A program made the translations under genes and the position numbers. The notes under the pieces are model-generated. The model had not been told where the DNA came from, searched no databases, and worked only from the letters and a program-made list of their open reading frames with translations. Below, one piece after another: positions 1 to 6,677 of a stretch of DNA of 10,416 nucleotides. How positions within the stretch are numbered: the first letter of the stretch is position 1; each line of letters opens with the position of its first letter. The stretch covers positions 1 through 10,416 of the forward strand of contig JAJZKS010000041.1 of the NCBI GenBank assembly GCA_021850835.1, written 5' to 3'. Origin of the DNA: Thermoplasmata archaeon. Its GTDB lineage: Archaea > Thermoplasmatota > Thermoplasmata > Thermoplasmatales > Thermoplasmataceae.

Positions 1-209
1 GCCTTTCCGAGAAGAACCTGGAGAGCCTTTACGGGCAGAGCTTCAGTAAATTCCACCAGATCCTCCCGGCGGGAAAAGTGGCAGTTGTAGTGGTGTCAGA
101 AAGGGGCAAGCTTGACCTTGCAAAGGTATATTTCGACGTTGTAAAGGTGTTTGAGTTCAGGGTACACCGTTCTTTAACGAGATATTTCGCGGTGTTGAGG
201 AGAAAGTAA
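1..209 (+). CDS. tRNA (guanine-10,N2) methyltransferase-like protein, C-terminal fragment
   Basis: This is the 3' end of a gene that begins before the window; 68 residues can be read in frame from base 3 to the TAA at 207-209. The visible part has the end of a Rossmann-type methyltransferase fold: a helix with FSKFHQILPAGK, then the hydrophobic strand VAVVVVSE. It ends with FEFRVHRSLTRYFAVLRRK. The RVHRSLTR block close to the C-terminus is, from memory, characteristic of archaeal Trm-G10 enzymes (COG1041), which methylate N2 of guanosine 10 in tRNA. The N-terminal THUMP domain and the catalytic D/NPPY motif would lie outside the window, so the assignment rests on the tail alone. Another class I RNA methyltransferase is possible. 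The stop codon lies inside the inverted repeat upstream of grpE, so the two genes are packed tightly but appear to be separate transcription units. Confidence 0.68.
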   Translation, partial: LSEKNLESLYGQSFSKFHQILPAGKVAVVVVSERGKLDLAKVYFDVVKVFEFRVHRSLTRYFAVLRRK

Positions 210-221
210 CACTCCTGTTAC
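206..221. promoter_or_regulatory. Perfect inverted repeat, candidate heat-shock operator of grpE-dnaK-dnaJ
   Basis: The sequence GTAACACTCCTGTTAC has two 6-base arms (GTAACA and TGTTAC) that are exact reverse complements around a CTCC centre. It ends 8 bases before the TATA box of grpE and overlaps the stop codon of the preceding gene. This position, next to the TATA/BRE region of a heat-shock operon, is where an archaeal repressor or activator would act. The half-sites resemble the CTAAC-N5-GTTAG motif that I recall for the Archaeoglobus heat-shock regulator HSR1. No T-run follows it, so a terminator hairpin for the upstream gene is less likely. Confidence 0.5.
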
Positions 222-229
222 CAGCTGTA

Positions 230-237
230 TTTATATA
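230..237 (+). promoter_or_regulatory. TATA box of the grpE-dnaK-dnaJ operon
   Basis: TTTATATA is a near-ideal archaeal TATA box. Its centre lies 26-27 bases before the grpE ATG, so transcription should start at or next to the start codon and give a leaderless mRNA. No Shine-Dalgarno-like sequence is seen before the ATG, which agrees with this. Confidence 0.7.
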
Positions 238-259
238 GAAGAACAAATTTACTTGTGCA

Positions 260-802
260 ATGTCCGCCCAACCCTCCAAGAACAGTAAACTGAGAAATCC
301 TTTGGCTGAAGAAGCTATAGCAAGCAGGGAACGGGCCCTGAGCAGGGACCACCTGAGATTGATCAGGATTGAAAGGGAGCTTTATGATGCCAATGCACAG
401 TTGGCGCAATACAGGGAGCTTTACATGAGGCAACGGGCAGAAATGGAAAACTATTCCAGGGCAGTGGAGAGGGAAAAGTCCCTTATCACTAAGAACGCAA
501 GCAGGAACGTAATAAAGGATCTTCTCCCACTGATCGACTCTTTTGATTCCGCAGTTGTGGCCTCAAAGGGCGATGGCAATATGGCTGCCTTGCATAACCA
601 GCTCATGAAAATACTCTCGGCCTATGGGTTCAGTTCAATTGATGCGAAGGGCAAAAAATTTGATCCTTATCAGCATGAGGTTATTGCAGTGAACCAGTCA
701 AAAGATGATGGAATAGTTCTTGAAGAGGTACAGAAGGGCTATAAGTTAAATGAAGAAGTCATAAGGACATCAAAAGTCATAGTTGGAAAAAAAGGTGAAT
801 AA
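260..802 (+). CDS. grpE: GrpE, nucleotide exchange factor of DnaK
   Basis: A 180-residue cytoplasmic co-chaperone that releases ADP from DnaK and so resets the Hsp70 cycle. The N-terminal third (about residues 22-80) is charged and helical, the long coiled coil through which GrpE dimerises. [12 protein letters not shown] at 88-99 matches the four-helix-bundle part. The C-terminal beta domain that contacts DnaK carries FDPYQHEVI (134-142) and [18 protein letters not shown] (158-175), the family's most conserved blocks. Length is typical. The ATG at 260 is preferred because it sits at the expected transcription start of the TATA box and keeps the whole coiled coil. Two bases separate its TAA from the dnaK GTG, and the dnaK ribosome binding site lies within its last codons, so the two genes are cotranscribed and probably translationally coupled. 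Confidence 0.95.
   Translation: MSAQPSKNSKLRNPLAEEAIASRERALSRDHLRLIRIERELYDANAQLAQYRELYMRQRAEMENYSRAVEREKSLITKNASRNVIKDLLPLIDSFDSAVVASKGDGNMAALHNQLMKILSAYGFSSIDAKGKKFDPYQHEVIAVNQSKDDGIVLEEVQKGYKLNEEVIRTSKVIVGKKGE
794..798 (+). promoter_or_regulatory. Ribosome binding site for dnaK, supporting a GTG start
   Basis: GGTGA, complementary to the archaeal 16S 3' end, lies inside the last codons of grpE with 6 bases between it and the GTG at 805. It decides the dnaK start: the GTG gives [14 protein letters not shown], exactly the normal Hsp70 N-terminus, and no in-frame ATG lies nearby. Confidence 0.75.
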
Positions 803-804
803 AA

Positions 805-2649
805 GTGTCAAAGATTATTGGTATTGATTTGGGAACAAGCAACTCGGCCGCAGCAGTGGTCATTTCGGGAAAACCAACAGTTATTCCAAGCGCAGAGGGC
901 GTATCAATTGGAGGGAAGGCATTTCCAAGCTATGTTGCCTTTACCAAGGAGGGCGATCTTCTTGTCGGTGAACCGGCAAAAAGGCAGGCTCTTCTCAACC
1001 CGGAAGGGACTATTTTCGCAGCCAAGAGAAAAATGGGAACTGACCACAAGTTCAAAGTCAAGGACAAGGAATACACGCCACAGCAGATATCAGCTTTCAT
1101 ACTCCAGAAAATTAAAAGGGATGCTGAAGCATTCCTTGGGGAAGAGGTCAAGGAGGCAGTCATTACAGTCCCAGCTTACTTCGACGACAACCAGAGGCAG
1201 GCAACCAAGGACGCAGGCCTTATTGCAGGCCTGGAAGTAAAAAGGATTATTAATGAGCCAACAGCAGCTTCACTGGCATATGGCATTGACAAGCTCAACG
1301 AGTCCCAGAAGATCCTGGTTTTCGACCTTGGGGGAGGTACCCTCGATGTCACCATCATGGACTTTGGCGAAGGCGTGTTTGAAGTAGTTTCCACATCTGG
1401 TGACACCCACCTTGGTGGTACAGATATGGATGAGGCAATAATCAAGTACCTACTGGACGATTTCAAGAGCAAGGAGGGAGTGGATCTCTCAAAGGACAAG
1501 AACGCATACATCAGGCTGAAGGACGCAGCTGAAAAGGCAAAGATTGAACTGTCGTCTACCACAAGCACAGAGATCAACCTCCCATATATTACAGCAACTC
1601 AGGACGGACCCAAGCATCTACAGCTTAACATGAGCAGGTCAAAGCTCGAAGAGCTCATCAGCCCAATAGTTGATAGATGCAAAGCCCCCATAGAGGGTGC
1701 CCTAAAGGGAGGAAAACTGTCCAAGGGCGACATAACAAAAATCATACTGGTTGGAGGGCCCACTAGGATACCACTGGTAAGGAAGTTTGTTGAAGACTTC
1801 TTTGGAAGAAAGGTTGAAGGTGGCGTTGACCCGATGGAGTGTGTTGCAATTGGCGCTTCTATACAGGGTGCAGTGCTATCTGGTGAAATAAAGGATATCG
1901 TGCTTCTCGATGTTACTCCACTTACCCTTGGGATAGAGACCCTCGGCGGAGTCGCAACTCCACTTATACAAGCCAATACAACTATCCCAACCAAGAAATC
2001 ACAGATATTCACAACTGCAGCTGATATGCAGACAGCAGTAACTATCCACGTGGTTCAGGGAGAGAGGGCAATGGCTGCCGACAACGTCTCATTGGGGATG
2101 TTCAACCTTGTTGGAATACCTCCCGCACCAAGGGGAATTCCACAGATTGAGGTTGCGTTCGATATTGACGCAAATGGAATATTGAATGTATCAGCCACAG
2201 ACAAGGGGTCCGGAAAGAAACAGAGCATATCCATAACTGCATCCACAAAGCTTTCCCAGGAAGAGATAGAAAAGATGAAGAAGCAGGCAGAGGAGTTTGC
2301 GGAGCAGGACAGGAAGAAGAAAGAGGAAGTGGAGAAGCTCAACTCTGCGGAAACTCTTGCCTATACAGTGGAATCAACGCTCAATGATGCTGGTGACAAG
2401 GTAGACGAAAACACAAAGAAGGAAGTCAAGGACAAGGTCAAGGAACTCAGGGAAGCTGTATCAGCCAAGGATCTGGCAAAGGTTGAATCCCTTACAGAGG
2501 AACTCACAAAGAAGATTCAGGAAATAGGCGCCAAGATGTACCAGGGCCAGCCCGGTGAGCAGCAGGAAACTCAGGGACAGCAGCAGAGTGAACAGGGAAC
2601 GCAGCAGGGAAACGAACAGACAGTGGATGCAGACTTCAAGGAAAAATAA
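805..2649 (+). CDS. dnaK: DnaK, Hsp70 molecular chaperone
   Basis: A 614-residue ATP-dependent cytoplasmic chaperone that binds exposed hydrophobic peptides, driven by DnaJ and GrpE encoded on either side. The actin-like ATPase domain shows the phosphate 1 loop GIDLGTSNS (6-14), [12 protein letters not shown] (149-160), the phosphate 2 loop DLGGGTLDV (174-182) and the adenosine motif [10 protein letters not shown] (314-323). The interdomain linker DIVLLDV (364-370) leads to the peptide-binding domain starting with [10 protein letters not shown] helical lid and a low-complexity Gln/Gly/Glu tail ending VDADFKEK follow. The region around [20 protein letters not shown] (71-90) lacks the roughly 23-residue insertion of proteobacterial DnaK, the short form known from Gram-positive bacteria and archaea. 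Archaeal dnaK is generally thought to have come from bacteria by transfer; this is family knowledge, not visible here as odd base composition. It starts at GTG. Confidence 0.98.
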   Translation: MSKIIGIDLGTSNSAAAVVISGKPTVIPSAEGVSIGGKAFPSYVAFTKEGDLLVGEPAKRQALLNPEGTIFAAKRKMGTDHKFKVKDKEYTPQQISAFILQKIKRDAEAFLGEEVKEAVITVPAYFDDNQRQATKDAGLIAGLEVKRIINEPTAASLAYGIDKLNESQKILVFDLGGGTLDVTIMDFGEGVFEVVSTSGDTHLGGTDMDEAIIKYLLDDFKSKEGVDLSKDKNAYIRLKDAAEKAKIELSSTTSTEINLPYITATQDGPKHLQLNMSRSKLEELISPIVDRCKAPIEGALKGGKLSKGDITKIILVGGPTRIPLVRKFVEDFFGRKVEGGVDPMECVAIGASIQGAVLSGEIKDIVLLDVTPLTLGIETLGGVATPLIQANTTIPTKKSQIFTTAADMQTAVTIHVVQGERAMAADNVSLGMFNLVGIPPAPRGIPQIEVAFDIDANGILNVSATDKGSGKKQSISITASTKLSQEEIEKMKKQAEEFAEQDRKKKEEVEKLNSAETLAYTVESTLNDAGDKVDENTKKEVKDKVKELREAVSAKDLAKVESLTEELTKKIQEIGAKMYQGQPGEQQETQGQQQSEQGTQQGNEQTVDADFKEK

Positions 2650-2662
2650 TCTGGCGGGGACC

Positions 2663-2667
2663 AGAGG
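2663..2667 (+). promoter_or_regulatory. Ribosome binding site for dnaJ
   Basis: AGAGG, with GAGG matching the GGAGG core, lies 4 bases before the ATG at 2672 in the 22-base gap after dnaK. It shows that dnaJ is translated from its own site on the operon mRNA. No TATA box is seen in the gap. Confidence 0.55.
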
Positions 2668-2671
2668 ATAA

Positions 2672-3778
2672 ATGGCCAAGGATTACTACGAAACACTGGG
2701 GGTAGCTAAGAGCGCTACCCAGGACGAAATAAAAAAGTCTTTCAGGTCTCTTGCCAGGAAATACCACCCTGATACTAACCCTGACAACAAAGAAGAGGCT
2801 GAAGCCAAGTTCAAGGAAATCAGCGAAGCTTACGAAGTTCTTTCTGATGAGAACAAGCGGAGGATGTACGATCAGACAGGCAGAGTTGACTTTGGATCCG
2901 GAAGATCAGATTTCACATGGCAGGACTTTTCGCATTTCAACGATTTCAGCGATCTGGGGGACATATTCAGGAACATTTTCGGGGGCAACTTCGGTTTTGG
3001 GGCCGGATCAGACTTTTCATCAGGATTCGGCAGGCAGGAAGAAAACCTCGACCTGGTAACCAACCTCAGGGTAAACCTTGAGGAAGCCTATTACGGAGCA
3101 TCCAAGAGCATAAAATACAGGCGGAACGAGACCTGTTCACACTGCAAAGGTACAGGATCCGACGACGGCAAACTTAGTACATGTTCAGTTTGCAATGGAA
3201 CCGGTCAGCAGAGAATAGTGCAGGGCCAGGGCTTTTTCAGGATGGTTTCCGTAACAGTGTGCAACACCTGCGGAGGAAGGGGAAAAATACCGAGCAAGCC
3301 ATGCAGCACATGTAAGGGAATCGGTTCGGTTCCAGTTACAGAGAACCTGGAGATCAAGATTCCCAAAGGTTCACCTGACCGTTTAAGGCTCAGGGTAAAG
3401 GGAAAAGGGCAGTCAAATTTCGGAAGGACAGGCGATCTGTTCGTAATACTCAACATCCAGGAACCTTCCGGCATGAGAAGAATGAATGACGACATCTACC
3501 TGCAATCAGAAATTAGCTTCCCTGAGGCGGCCCTCGGGGCGGAAAGGGAAATTTCAATCTTCAAGGAAAAGCTGACCCTCAGGATACCACCGGGAACGCA
3601 GCCAGGCGAGATAATACGGATAAAGAATGCTGGAATGCCGCATGTAAACGGGCATGGTTCCGGAGACGTTCTAGTTGAGGCCAGGCTGGTTGTCCCAAAG
3701 CATCTTTCACAGTCCCAGAAAGAATTGATTGCAAAGTTTGGAGAAGAAAACGGTAAGAAGCACTCATGGTTCAAGTAA
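2672..3778 (+). CDS. dnaJ: DnaJ, class A (type I) Hsp40 co-chaperone
   Basis: A 368-residue cytoplasmic partner of DnaK that delivers substrates and triggers ATP hydrolysis. The J domain (about 1-70) carries the essential HPD at 32-34. A Gly/Phe-rich segment (about 74-120) includes the DIF motif at 97-99 and is richer in Asp/Phe than in Gly runs. The zinc region holds four CxxCxGxG repeats, CSHCKGTG (155-162), CSVCNGTG (171-178), CNTCGGRG (197-204) and CSTCKGIG (211-218), all complete, so two zinc sites are expected. Two C-terminal beta-barrel substrate domains follow, with [12 protein letters not shown] and [19 protein letters not shown] near the dimerisation end. Domain order and length are standard. 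As last gene of the operon it is followed by a TTTTT stretch and then an independent promoter for the stress-protein gene. Confidence 0.98.
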   Translation: MAKDYYETLGVAKSATQDEIKKSFRSLARKYHPDTNPDNKEEAEAKFKEISEAYEVLSDENKRRMYDQTGRVDFGSGRSDFTWQDFSHFNDFSDLGDIFRNIFGGNFGFGAGSDFSSGFGRQEENLDLVTNLRVNLEEAYYGASKSIKYRRNETCSHCKGTGSDDGKLSTCSVCNGTGQQRIVQGQGFFRMVSVTVCNTCGGRGKIPSKPCSTCKGIGSVPVTENLEIKIPKGSPDRLRLRVKGKGQSNFGRTGDLFVILNIQEPSGMRRMNDDIYLQSEISFPEAALGAEREISIFKEKLTLRIPPGTQPGEIIRIKNAGMPHVNGHGSGDVLVEARLVVPKHLSQSQKELIAKFGEENGKKHSWFK

Positions 3779-3805
3779 TGGCTTAAATTCAATTCTAAAC
3801 ATCCC

Positions 3806-3810
3806 TTTTT
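3806..3810 (+). terminator. Possible U-rich terminator after dnaJ
   Basis: A TTTTT run after ATCCC, 27 bases past the dnaJ stop. Archaeal RNA polymerase can stop at short U-tracts without a hairpin, and no convincing stem precedes this one. Its position between dnaJ and the next promoter is the main support. Confidence 0.3.
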
Positions 3811-3853
3811 CCATAAGAATCTGTCGGACAAAGTGCAAATTTAGCTTCCCGGA

Positions 3854-3868
3854 CCGAAACTTATAAAT
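3854..3868 (+). promoter_or_regulatory. BRE and TATA box of the universal stress protein gene
   Basis: CCGAAAC (3854-3860), a BRE-like purine-rich element, directly abuts TTATAAAT (3861-3868). The box centre lies about 26-27 bases before the ATG at 3891, predicting a leaderless transcript. This is the most classical archaeal promoter in the window. Confidence 0.75.
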
Positions 3869-3890
3869 TCGCTTAAACTAATATTTGCCC

Positions 3891-4325
3891 ATGAAGTTCC
3901 TTGTCGCCTTCGACAATTCCGAGGGTGCTAAGAAAGCCCTTAAGTTTGCAATGAAATTCAAAGGCATATCTGACGAGTACATTATCTGCTACGTGTCCCC
4001 TCTTGTAATGGGCGCAGGCCCCAACTTTGACGCTTATGTCCCTCCGTCTCTTTACAAGAAGAGCGACGAAACCTCTGACGTGGTTCTGAACGCTGCCAAG
4101 GAACTGATAGAGAAGGAGAATGTCAATGCCACATTCCTCAAACTTGATGCACCAGGTGAACAGATAGCGAGGGCCATGGCTAACCAGGCAAAGGAGAGGG
4201 GAGTTGACATCATCATAACTGGAACGAGAAAACTGTCTGGAATAAGCAAGATGCTTCTGGGGTCTGTAAGCTCCGAGGTGGTAAAGCTCAGTTCCGTGCC
4301 TGTTCTGGTAGTGCCACCAGACTAG
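3891..4325 (+). CDS. Universal stress protein (UspA-family, single domain)
   Basis: A 144-residue protein with the alpha/beta UspA fold: first strand MKFLVAFDNSEGAKKAL with the nucleotide-contacting Asp at 8, then a C-terminal GTRKLSGISKMLLGSVSSEVV (from 111) followed by VPVLVV. ATP-binding members have G-x2-G-x9-G-S/T; here the second Gly is Lys114 while Gly111 and Gly124-Ser125 remain, so ATP binding is likely but not certain. An in-frame TTG at 3885 would add two residues, but the ATG at 3891 is preferred because it falls on the predicted transcription start and gives the normal family N-terminus. It follows the chaperone operon but has its own promoter. Usp proteins are linked to stress survival; the specific role cannot be read from the sequence. 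Confidence 0.92.
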   Translation: MKFLVAFDNSEGAKKALKFAMKFKGISDEYIICYVSPLVMGAGPNFDAYVPPSLYKKSDETSDVVLNAAKELIEKENVNATFLKLDAPGEQIARAMANQAKERGVDIIITGTRKLSGISKMLLGSVSSEVVKLSSVPVLVVPPD

Positions 4326-4335
4326 ATGTAAGTTA

Positions 4336-4343
4336 TTTATAAG
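4336..4343 (+). promoter_or_regulatory. TATA box of the S17e gene
   Basis: TTTATAAG, centred 26-27 bases before the ATG at 4366, the same spacing as for grpE. No ribosome binding site precedes the ATG, so a leaderless message is expected. The box begins only 11 bases after the stop of the stress-protein gene. Confidence 0.65.
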
Positions 4344-4365
4344 GACTACGCATTTCTGGACATCT

Positions 4366-4605
4366 ATGGGAAGCATAAGGCCATCCAATATCAAGAGAAT
4401 CGCAATGGAGCTGGTTGAGAAGAACCAGGGAACTTTCAACGAGAACTTTGACAAGAACAGGGCAATCCTTAAGACGTCACTTAACGGAGTTTCAAAGAGG
4501 ACACTGAACCTCATAGCTGGATACGTCACAAGATACGTTCTGAAGAAGCAGTCCAGGCTTAAGAAAGAAATCGAAGAAGGCACTGCACCCGCACCTGCCT
4601 CCTGA
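4366..4605 (+). CDS. rps17e: Small-subunit ribosomal protein S17e (eS17)
   Basis: A 79-residue basic protein of the 30S subunit, present only in archaea and eukaryotes. It shows the family's start MGSIRPSNIKRIAMELVEK and the second conserved block GVSKRTLNLIAGYVTRYVLKK. Between these is the expected NFDKNRAIL segment. Most archaeal members, from memory, are roughly 60-70 residues; this one carries a slightly longer charged tail ending EEGTAPAPAS. It is one of the best pieces of evidence that the window is archaeal. It appears to be a single-gene unit, since the downstream thiolase lies 60 bases further with AT-rich sequence between. Confidence 0.95.
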   Translation: MGSIRPSNIKRIAMELVEKNQGTFNENFDKNRAILKTSLNGVSKRTLNLIAGYVTRYVLKKQSRLKKEIEEGTAPAPAS

Positions 4606-4637
4606 TTCCACAACCTTTTAGCAACAAACATATTATC

Positions 4638-4645
4638 AATTTAAG
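4638..4645 (+). promoter_or_regulatory. Weak TATA-like box of the acyl-CoA operon
   Basis: AATTTAAG, centred about 24-25 bases before the thiolase ATG, is the best-placed TATA-like element in the 60-base gap. A second candidate, CATATTAT (4629-4636), would give a short leader. A GTGAT at 4658-4662, 3 bases before the ATG, could act as a partial ribosome binding site. Confidence 0.35.
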
Positions 4646-4665
4646 GCATCTGGCATAGTGATTTC

Positions 4666-5832
4666 ATGACAAAGGTCTATGTCATTGCCGCTAAACGAAC
4701 TCCTATCGGGAAGTTCGGAAAATCATTATCATCCATTGGCGCCCCTCAGCTTGGTGCAGAGGTTATCAAGCACCTGGTCAAGGAAACCAGCCTTCCGGTG
4801 CACTCCATTGAGGAAGTAATCATGGGGAACGTTATACAGGCTGGCGTCGGGCAGAACCCTGCAGGACAGGCTTCCACCCTTGCCGGGCTTCCCGATGATG
4901 TGGTGAAATACACCGTAAACACTGTGTGTGCATCAGGAATGCTTGCTGTGGAAAATGCATCGAGAGAAATTATGCTTGGTGAACACGACATAATTATTGC
5001 AGGTGGCATGGAAAGCATGAGCAGTACTCCGCTCCTTATGCCAGCTTCTGCGAGATGGGGCGTAAGGCAGCTTCTGGACAAAGAGCTCAAGCTGCAGGAT
5101 TCAATGCTACTGGACGGCCTCATAGACGCATTTTACCATGAGCACATGGGATTTTCAGCTGAGGCTTCCGGAAGGAAGTTCGGGATAACAAGGGCAGAGG
5201 CTGACAATTTCTCCGTCAGGAGCCAGGAATATGCATACAGGGCATGGGAATCGGGAGAATTCAGGCACGAGGTCATCCCCATGAAGGAACTCTCAAAGGA
5301 TGAGGGAATAAGGCCAACCACCATTGAGTCACTGGGCGCCATAAGGTCTGCCTTTGTAGAGAACGGTATCCTGACTGCTGGAAATTCATCACAGCTTAGC
5401 GATGGAGCATCGGCACTTGTTCTTGCTTCAGAGAAGGCGGTGGATGAACATTCGCTAAAGCCAATTGCAGAGATAACAGGATTCCAGGCAGCATCTCTTT
5501 CTCCAAAGGACTTTGTTGAGGCACCTGTGCCGGCAACCAAAAAGTTGCTGGAAAGGCTCGGAAAACCCATAAGTTATTTTGATCTGGTAGAGCACAATGA
5601 GGCATTTTCAGTGGCTTCACTTGTGGTTCAGAGAGAGCTTGGAATCGAGGAATCAAAATTCAATGTCAATGGGGGCGCTATTGCAATAGGCCATCCTTTA
5701 GGCAATTCCGGCTCTAGAATTATGGTAACACTGATAAATGCCCTCAGGCAAAGGAAAATGGAGCATGGCCTGGCAACAATATGCCATGGGGGCGGAGGCG
5801 GCCACAGCATTTCACTGGAGATGGTATATTGA
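4666..5832 (+). CDS. Thiolase (acetyl-CoA C-acyltransferase / acetoacetyl-CoA thiolase)
   Basis: A 388-residue cytoplasmic thiolase that cleaves 3-ketoacyl-CoA with CoA or, in reverse, condenses two acyl-CoAs. The acyl-accepting Cys88 lies in NTVCASGM. HMGFSAE (160-166) is the acyl-CoA-binding loop region. HNEAF (310-314) supplies the oxyanion-hole Asn311, and GGAIAIGHPLGNSGSR (336-351) the catalytic His343. The second catalytic cysteine is Cys373 in CHGGGGG, which keeps the C-x-G-G-G-x-G pattern, although the residue after the Cys is His where bacterial enzymes usually have Ile. All four catalytic positions are intact. It resembles the bacterial-type thiolase rather than the archaeal mevalonate thiolase, which is normally found beside HMG-CoA synthase and a DUF35 protein; neither is here. 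It leads a three-gene operon, and its stop overlaps the next start. Chain-length preference cannot be read from the sequence. Confidence 0.95.
   Translation: MTKVYVIAAKRTPIGKFGKSLSSIGAPQLGAEVIKHLVKETSLPVHSIEEVIMGNVIQAGVGQNPAGQASTLAGLPDDVVKYTVNTVCASGMLAVENASREIMLGEHDIIIAGGMESMSSTPLLMPASARWGVRQLLDKELKLQDSMLLDGLIDAFYHEHMGFSAEASGRKFGITRAEADNFSVRSQEYAYRAWESGEFRHEVIPMKELSKDEGIRPTTIESLGAIRSAFVENGILTAGNSSQLSDGASALVLASEKAVDEHSLKPIAEITGFQAASLSPKDFVEAPVPATKKLLERLGKPISYFDLVEHNEAFSVASLVVQRELGIEESKFNVNGGAIAIGHPLGNSGSRIMVTLINALRQRKMEHGLATICHGGGGGHSISLEMVY
5817..5820 (+). promoter_or_regulatory. Ribosome binding site for the hydroxyacyl-CoA dehydrogenase TTG start
   Basis: GGAG within the last thiolase codons, 8 bases before the TTG at 5829. 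Together with the normal Rossmann N-terminus that begins there, it favours the TTG over the in-frame ATG at 5781, which would add 16 Arg-rich residues unrelated to the family. Confidence 0.65.
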
Positions 5833-6665
5833 AAGTAACGGTAGTTGGCGCAGGCACCATGGGAAGAGGAATAGCTCAGGTGTTTGCCCAGGCAGGAAAT
5901 GGAGTGGTTCTGACCGACGTATACCCAAAGGCACTGGAAACAGCTTCAGCCGAAATACAGAAGTCACTTGCGAAACTCCATGCCAAAGGAATAATAGCGG
6001 AACCCCCAGAAGTCGTTTTTAAGCGTATCAATTTCACGGGCGATTTATCAGCTGGCAAAAATTCCGATTTATTCGTGGAAGCAGTCCTCGAAAGATTTGA
6101 TGTAAAGGAGGCACTGTATAAGCAACTGAATGAGCTTGCAGGAGAAAATTCAATAATTGCCAGCAACACCTCGTCCATTTCCATAAATGCACTTTCATCT
6201 GCAATTAGAAAGCCCGAGAATTTCCTCGGCCTTCACTTCTTCAACCCTGTTCCAATAATGAAGCTTGTGGAGATAATTAAGGGAGTGAGGACCAGCCCCT
6301 CTGTGGTTGAAAAATCACTGGAGTTCGTAAAGCAGCTCGGAAAGGACCCAGTTACCTCAGAAGATTTTCCCGGTTTCATCTCAAACAGAATATTGATGCC
6401 ACTCATACGAGAAGCAATACTCACCCTGGAAGAAGGAGTGTCATCAAAGGAGGACATAGACAAGACCCTCAGGCTGGGAATGAATCACCCCATGGGCCCG
6501 TTGGAACTTGCCGATTTCATAGGCCTGGATGTGGTTCAGGATATCATGAAGGTTCTTTACCACGAATTTGGCGATTCAAGATTTATGCCCCCCGTCACCC
6601 TTAGAAATCTAGTGAATGCAAGAAGACTTGGGCGCAAGAGCGGGGAAGGATTCTACAAATATTGA
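5829..6665 (+). CDS. 3-hydroxyacyl-CoA (3-hydroxybutyryl-CoA) dehydrogenase
   Basis: A 278-residue NAD-dependent enzyme interconverting 3-hydroxyacyl-CoA and 3-ketoacyl-CoA. The N-terminal Rossmann domain begins with KVTVVGAGTMGRG (GxGxxG at 7-12). Asp30 at the end of the second strand predicts NAD rather than NADP. By alignment with the animal enzyme, the catalytic residues are Ser115 (SNTSSIS), His136 and Glu148 (LHFFNPVPIMKLVEII) and Asn186 (FISNR), all with the expected spacing. The C-terminal dimerisation domain has MNHPMGPLELADFIGLD and ends with the family's GRKSGEGFYKY. The start is a TTG overlapping the thiolase stop by four bases (TTGA), chosen because it has a ribosome binding site and gives the usual N-terminus and length. 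It is a stand-alone dehydrogenase, not the fused FadB type. Thiolase upstream and hydratase downstream supply its product and substrate. Confidence 0.94.
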   Translation: MKVTVVGAGTMGRGIAQVFAQAGNGVVLTDVYPKALETASAEIQKSLAKLHAKGIIAEPPEVVFKRINFTGDLSAGKNSDLFVEAVLERFDVKEALYKQLNELAGENSIIASNTSSISINALSSAIRKPENFLGLHFFNPVPIMKLVEIIKGVRTSPSVVEKSLEFVKQLGKDPVTSEDFPGFISNRILMPLIREAILTLEEGVSSKEDIDKTLRLGMNHPMGPLELADFIGLDVVQDIMKVLYHEFGDSRFMPPVTLRNLVNARRLGRKSGEGFYKY

Positions 6666-6669
6666 GGTG
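6664..6669 (+). promoter_or_regulatory. Ribosome binding site for the enoyl-CoA hydratase
   Basis: GAGGTG is a strong Shine-Dalgarno match starting inside the dehydrogenase stop codon, 8 bases before the ATG at 6678. Because it covers the GTG-like position at 6669, it argues that translation starts at 6678, not at 6669. Confidence 0.7.
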
Positions 6670-6677
6670 TGTGGAAA

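Noticed and set aside
818..1240. 140-codon + strand frame inside dnaK
   Set aside because: It is out of frame with well-conserved DnaK sequence, is rich in Arg/Gln/Ser without any motif, and has no ribosome binding site.
3873..4631. 252-codon open frame on the - strand across the stress protein and S17e genes
   Set aside because: It lies opposite two clearly identified genes and their shared promoter region, has no recognisable domain, and its length is explained by the codon bias of the + strand genes.
5781..5828. N-terminal extension of the dehydrogenase from ATG 5781
   Set aside because: The extra residues MPWGRRRPQHFTGDGI precede the first Rossmann strand, fit no family member I know, and come from the thiolase-coding region read in another frame. 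The TTG at 5829 has a GGAG and a normal N-terminus.
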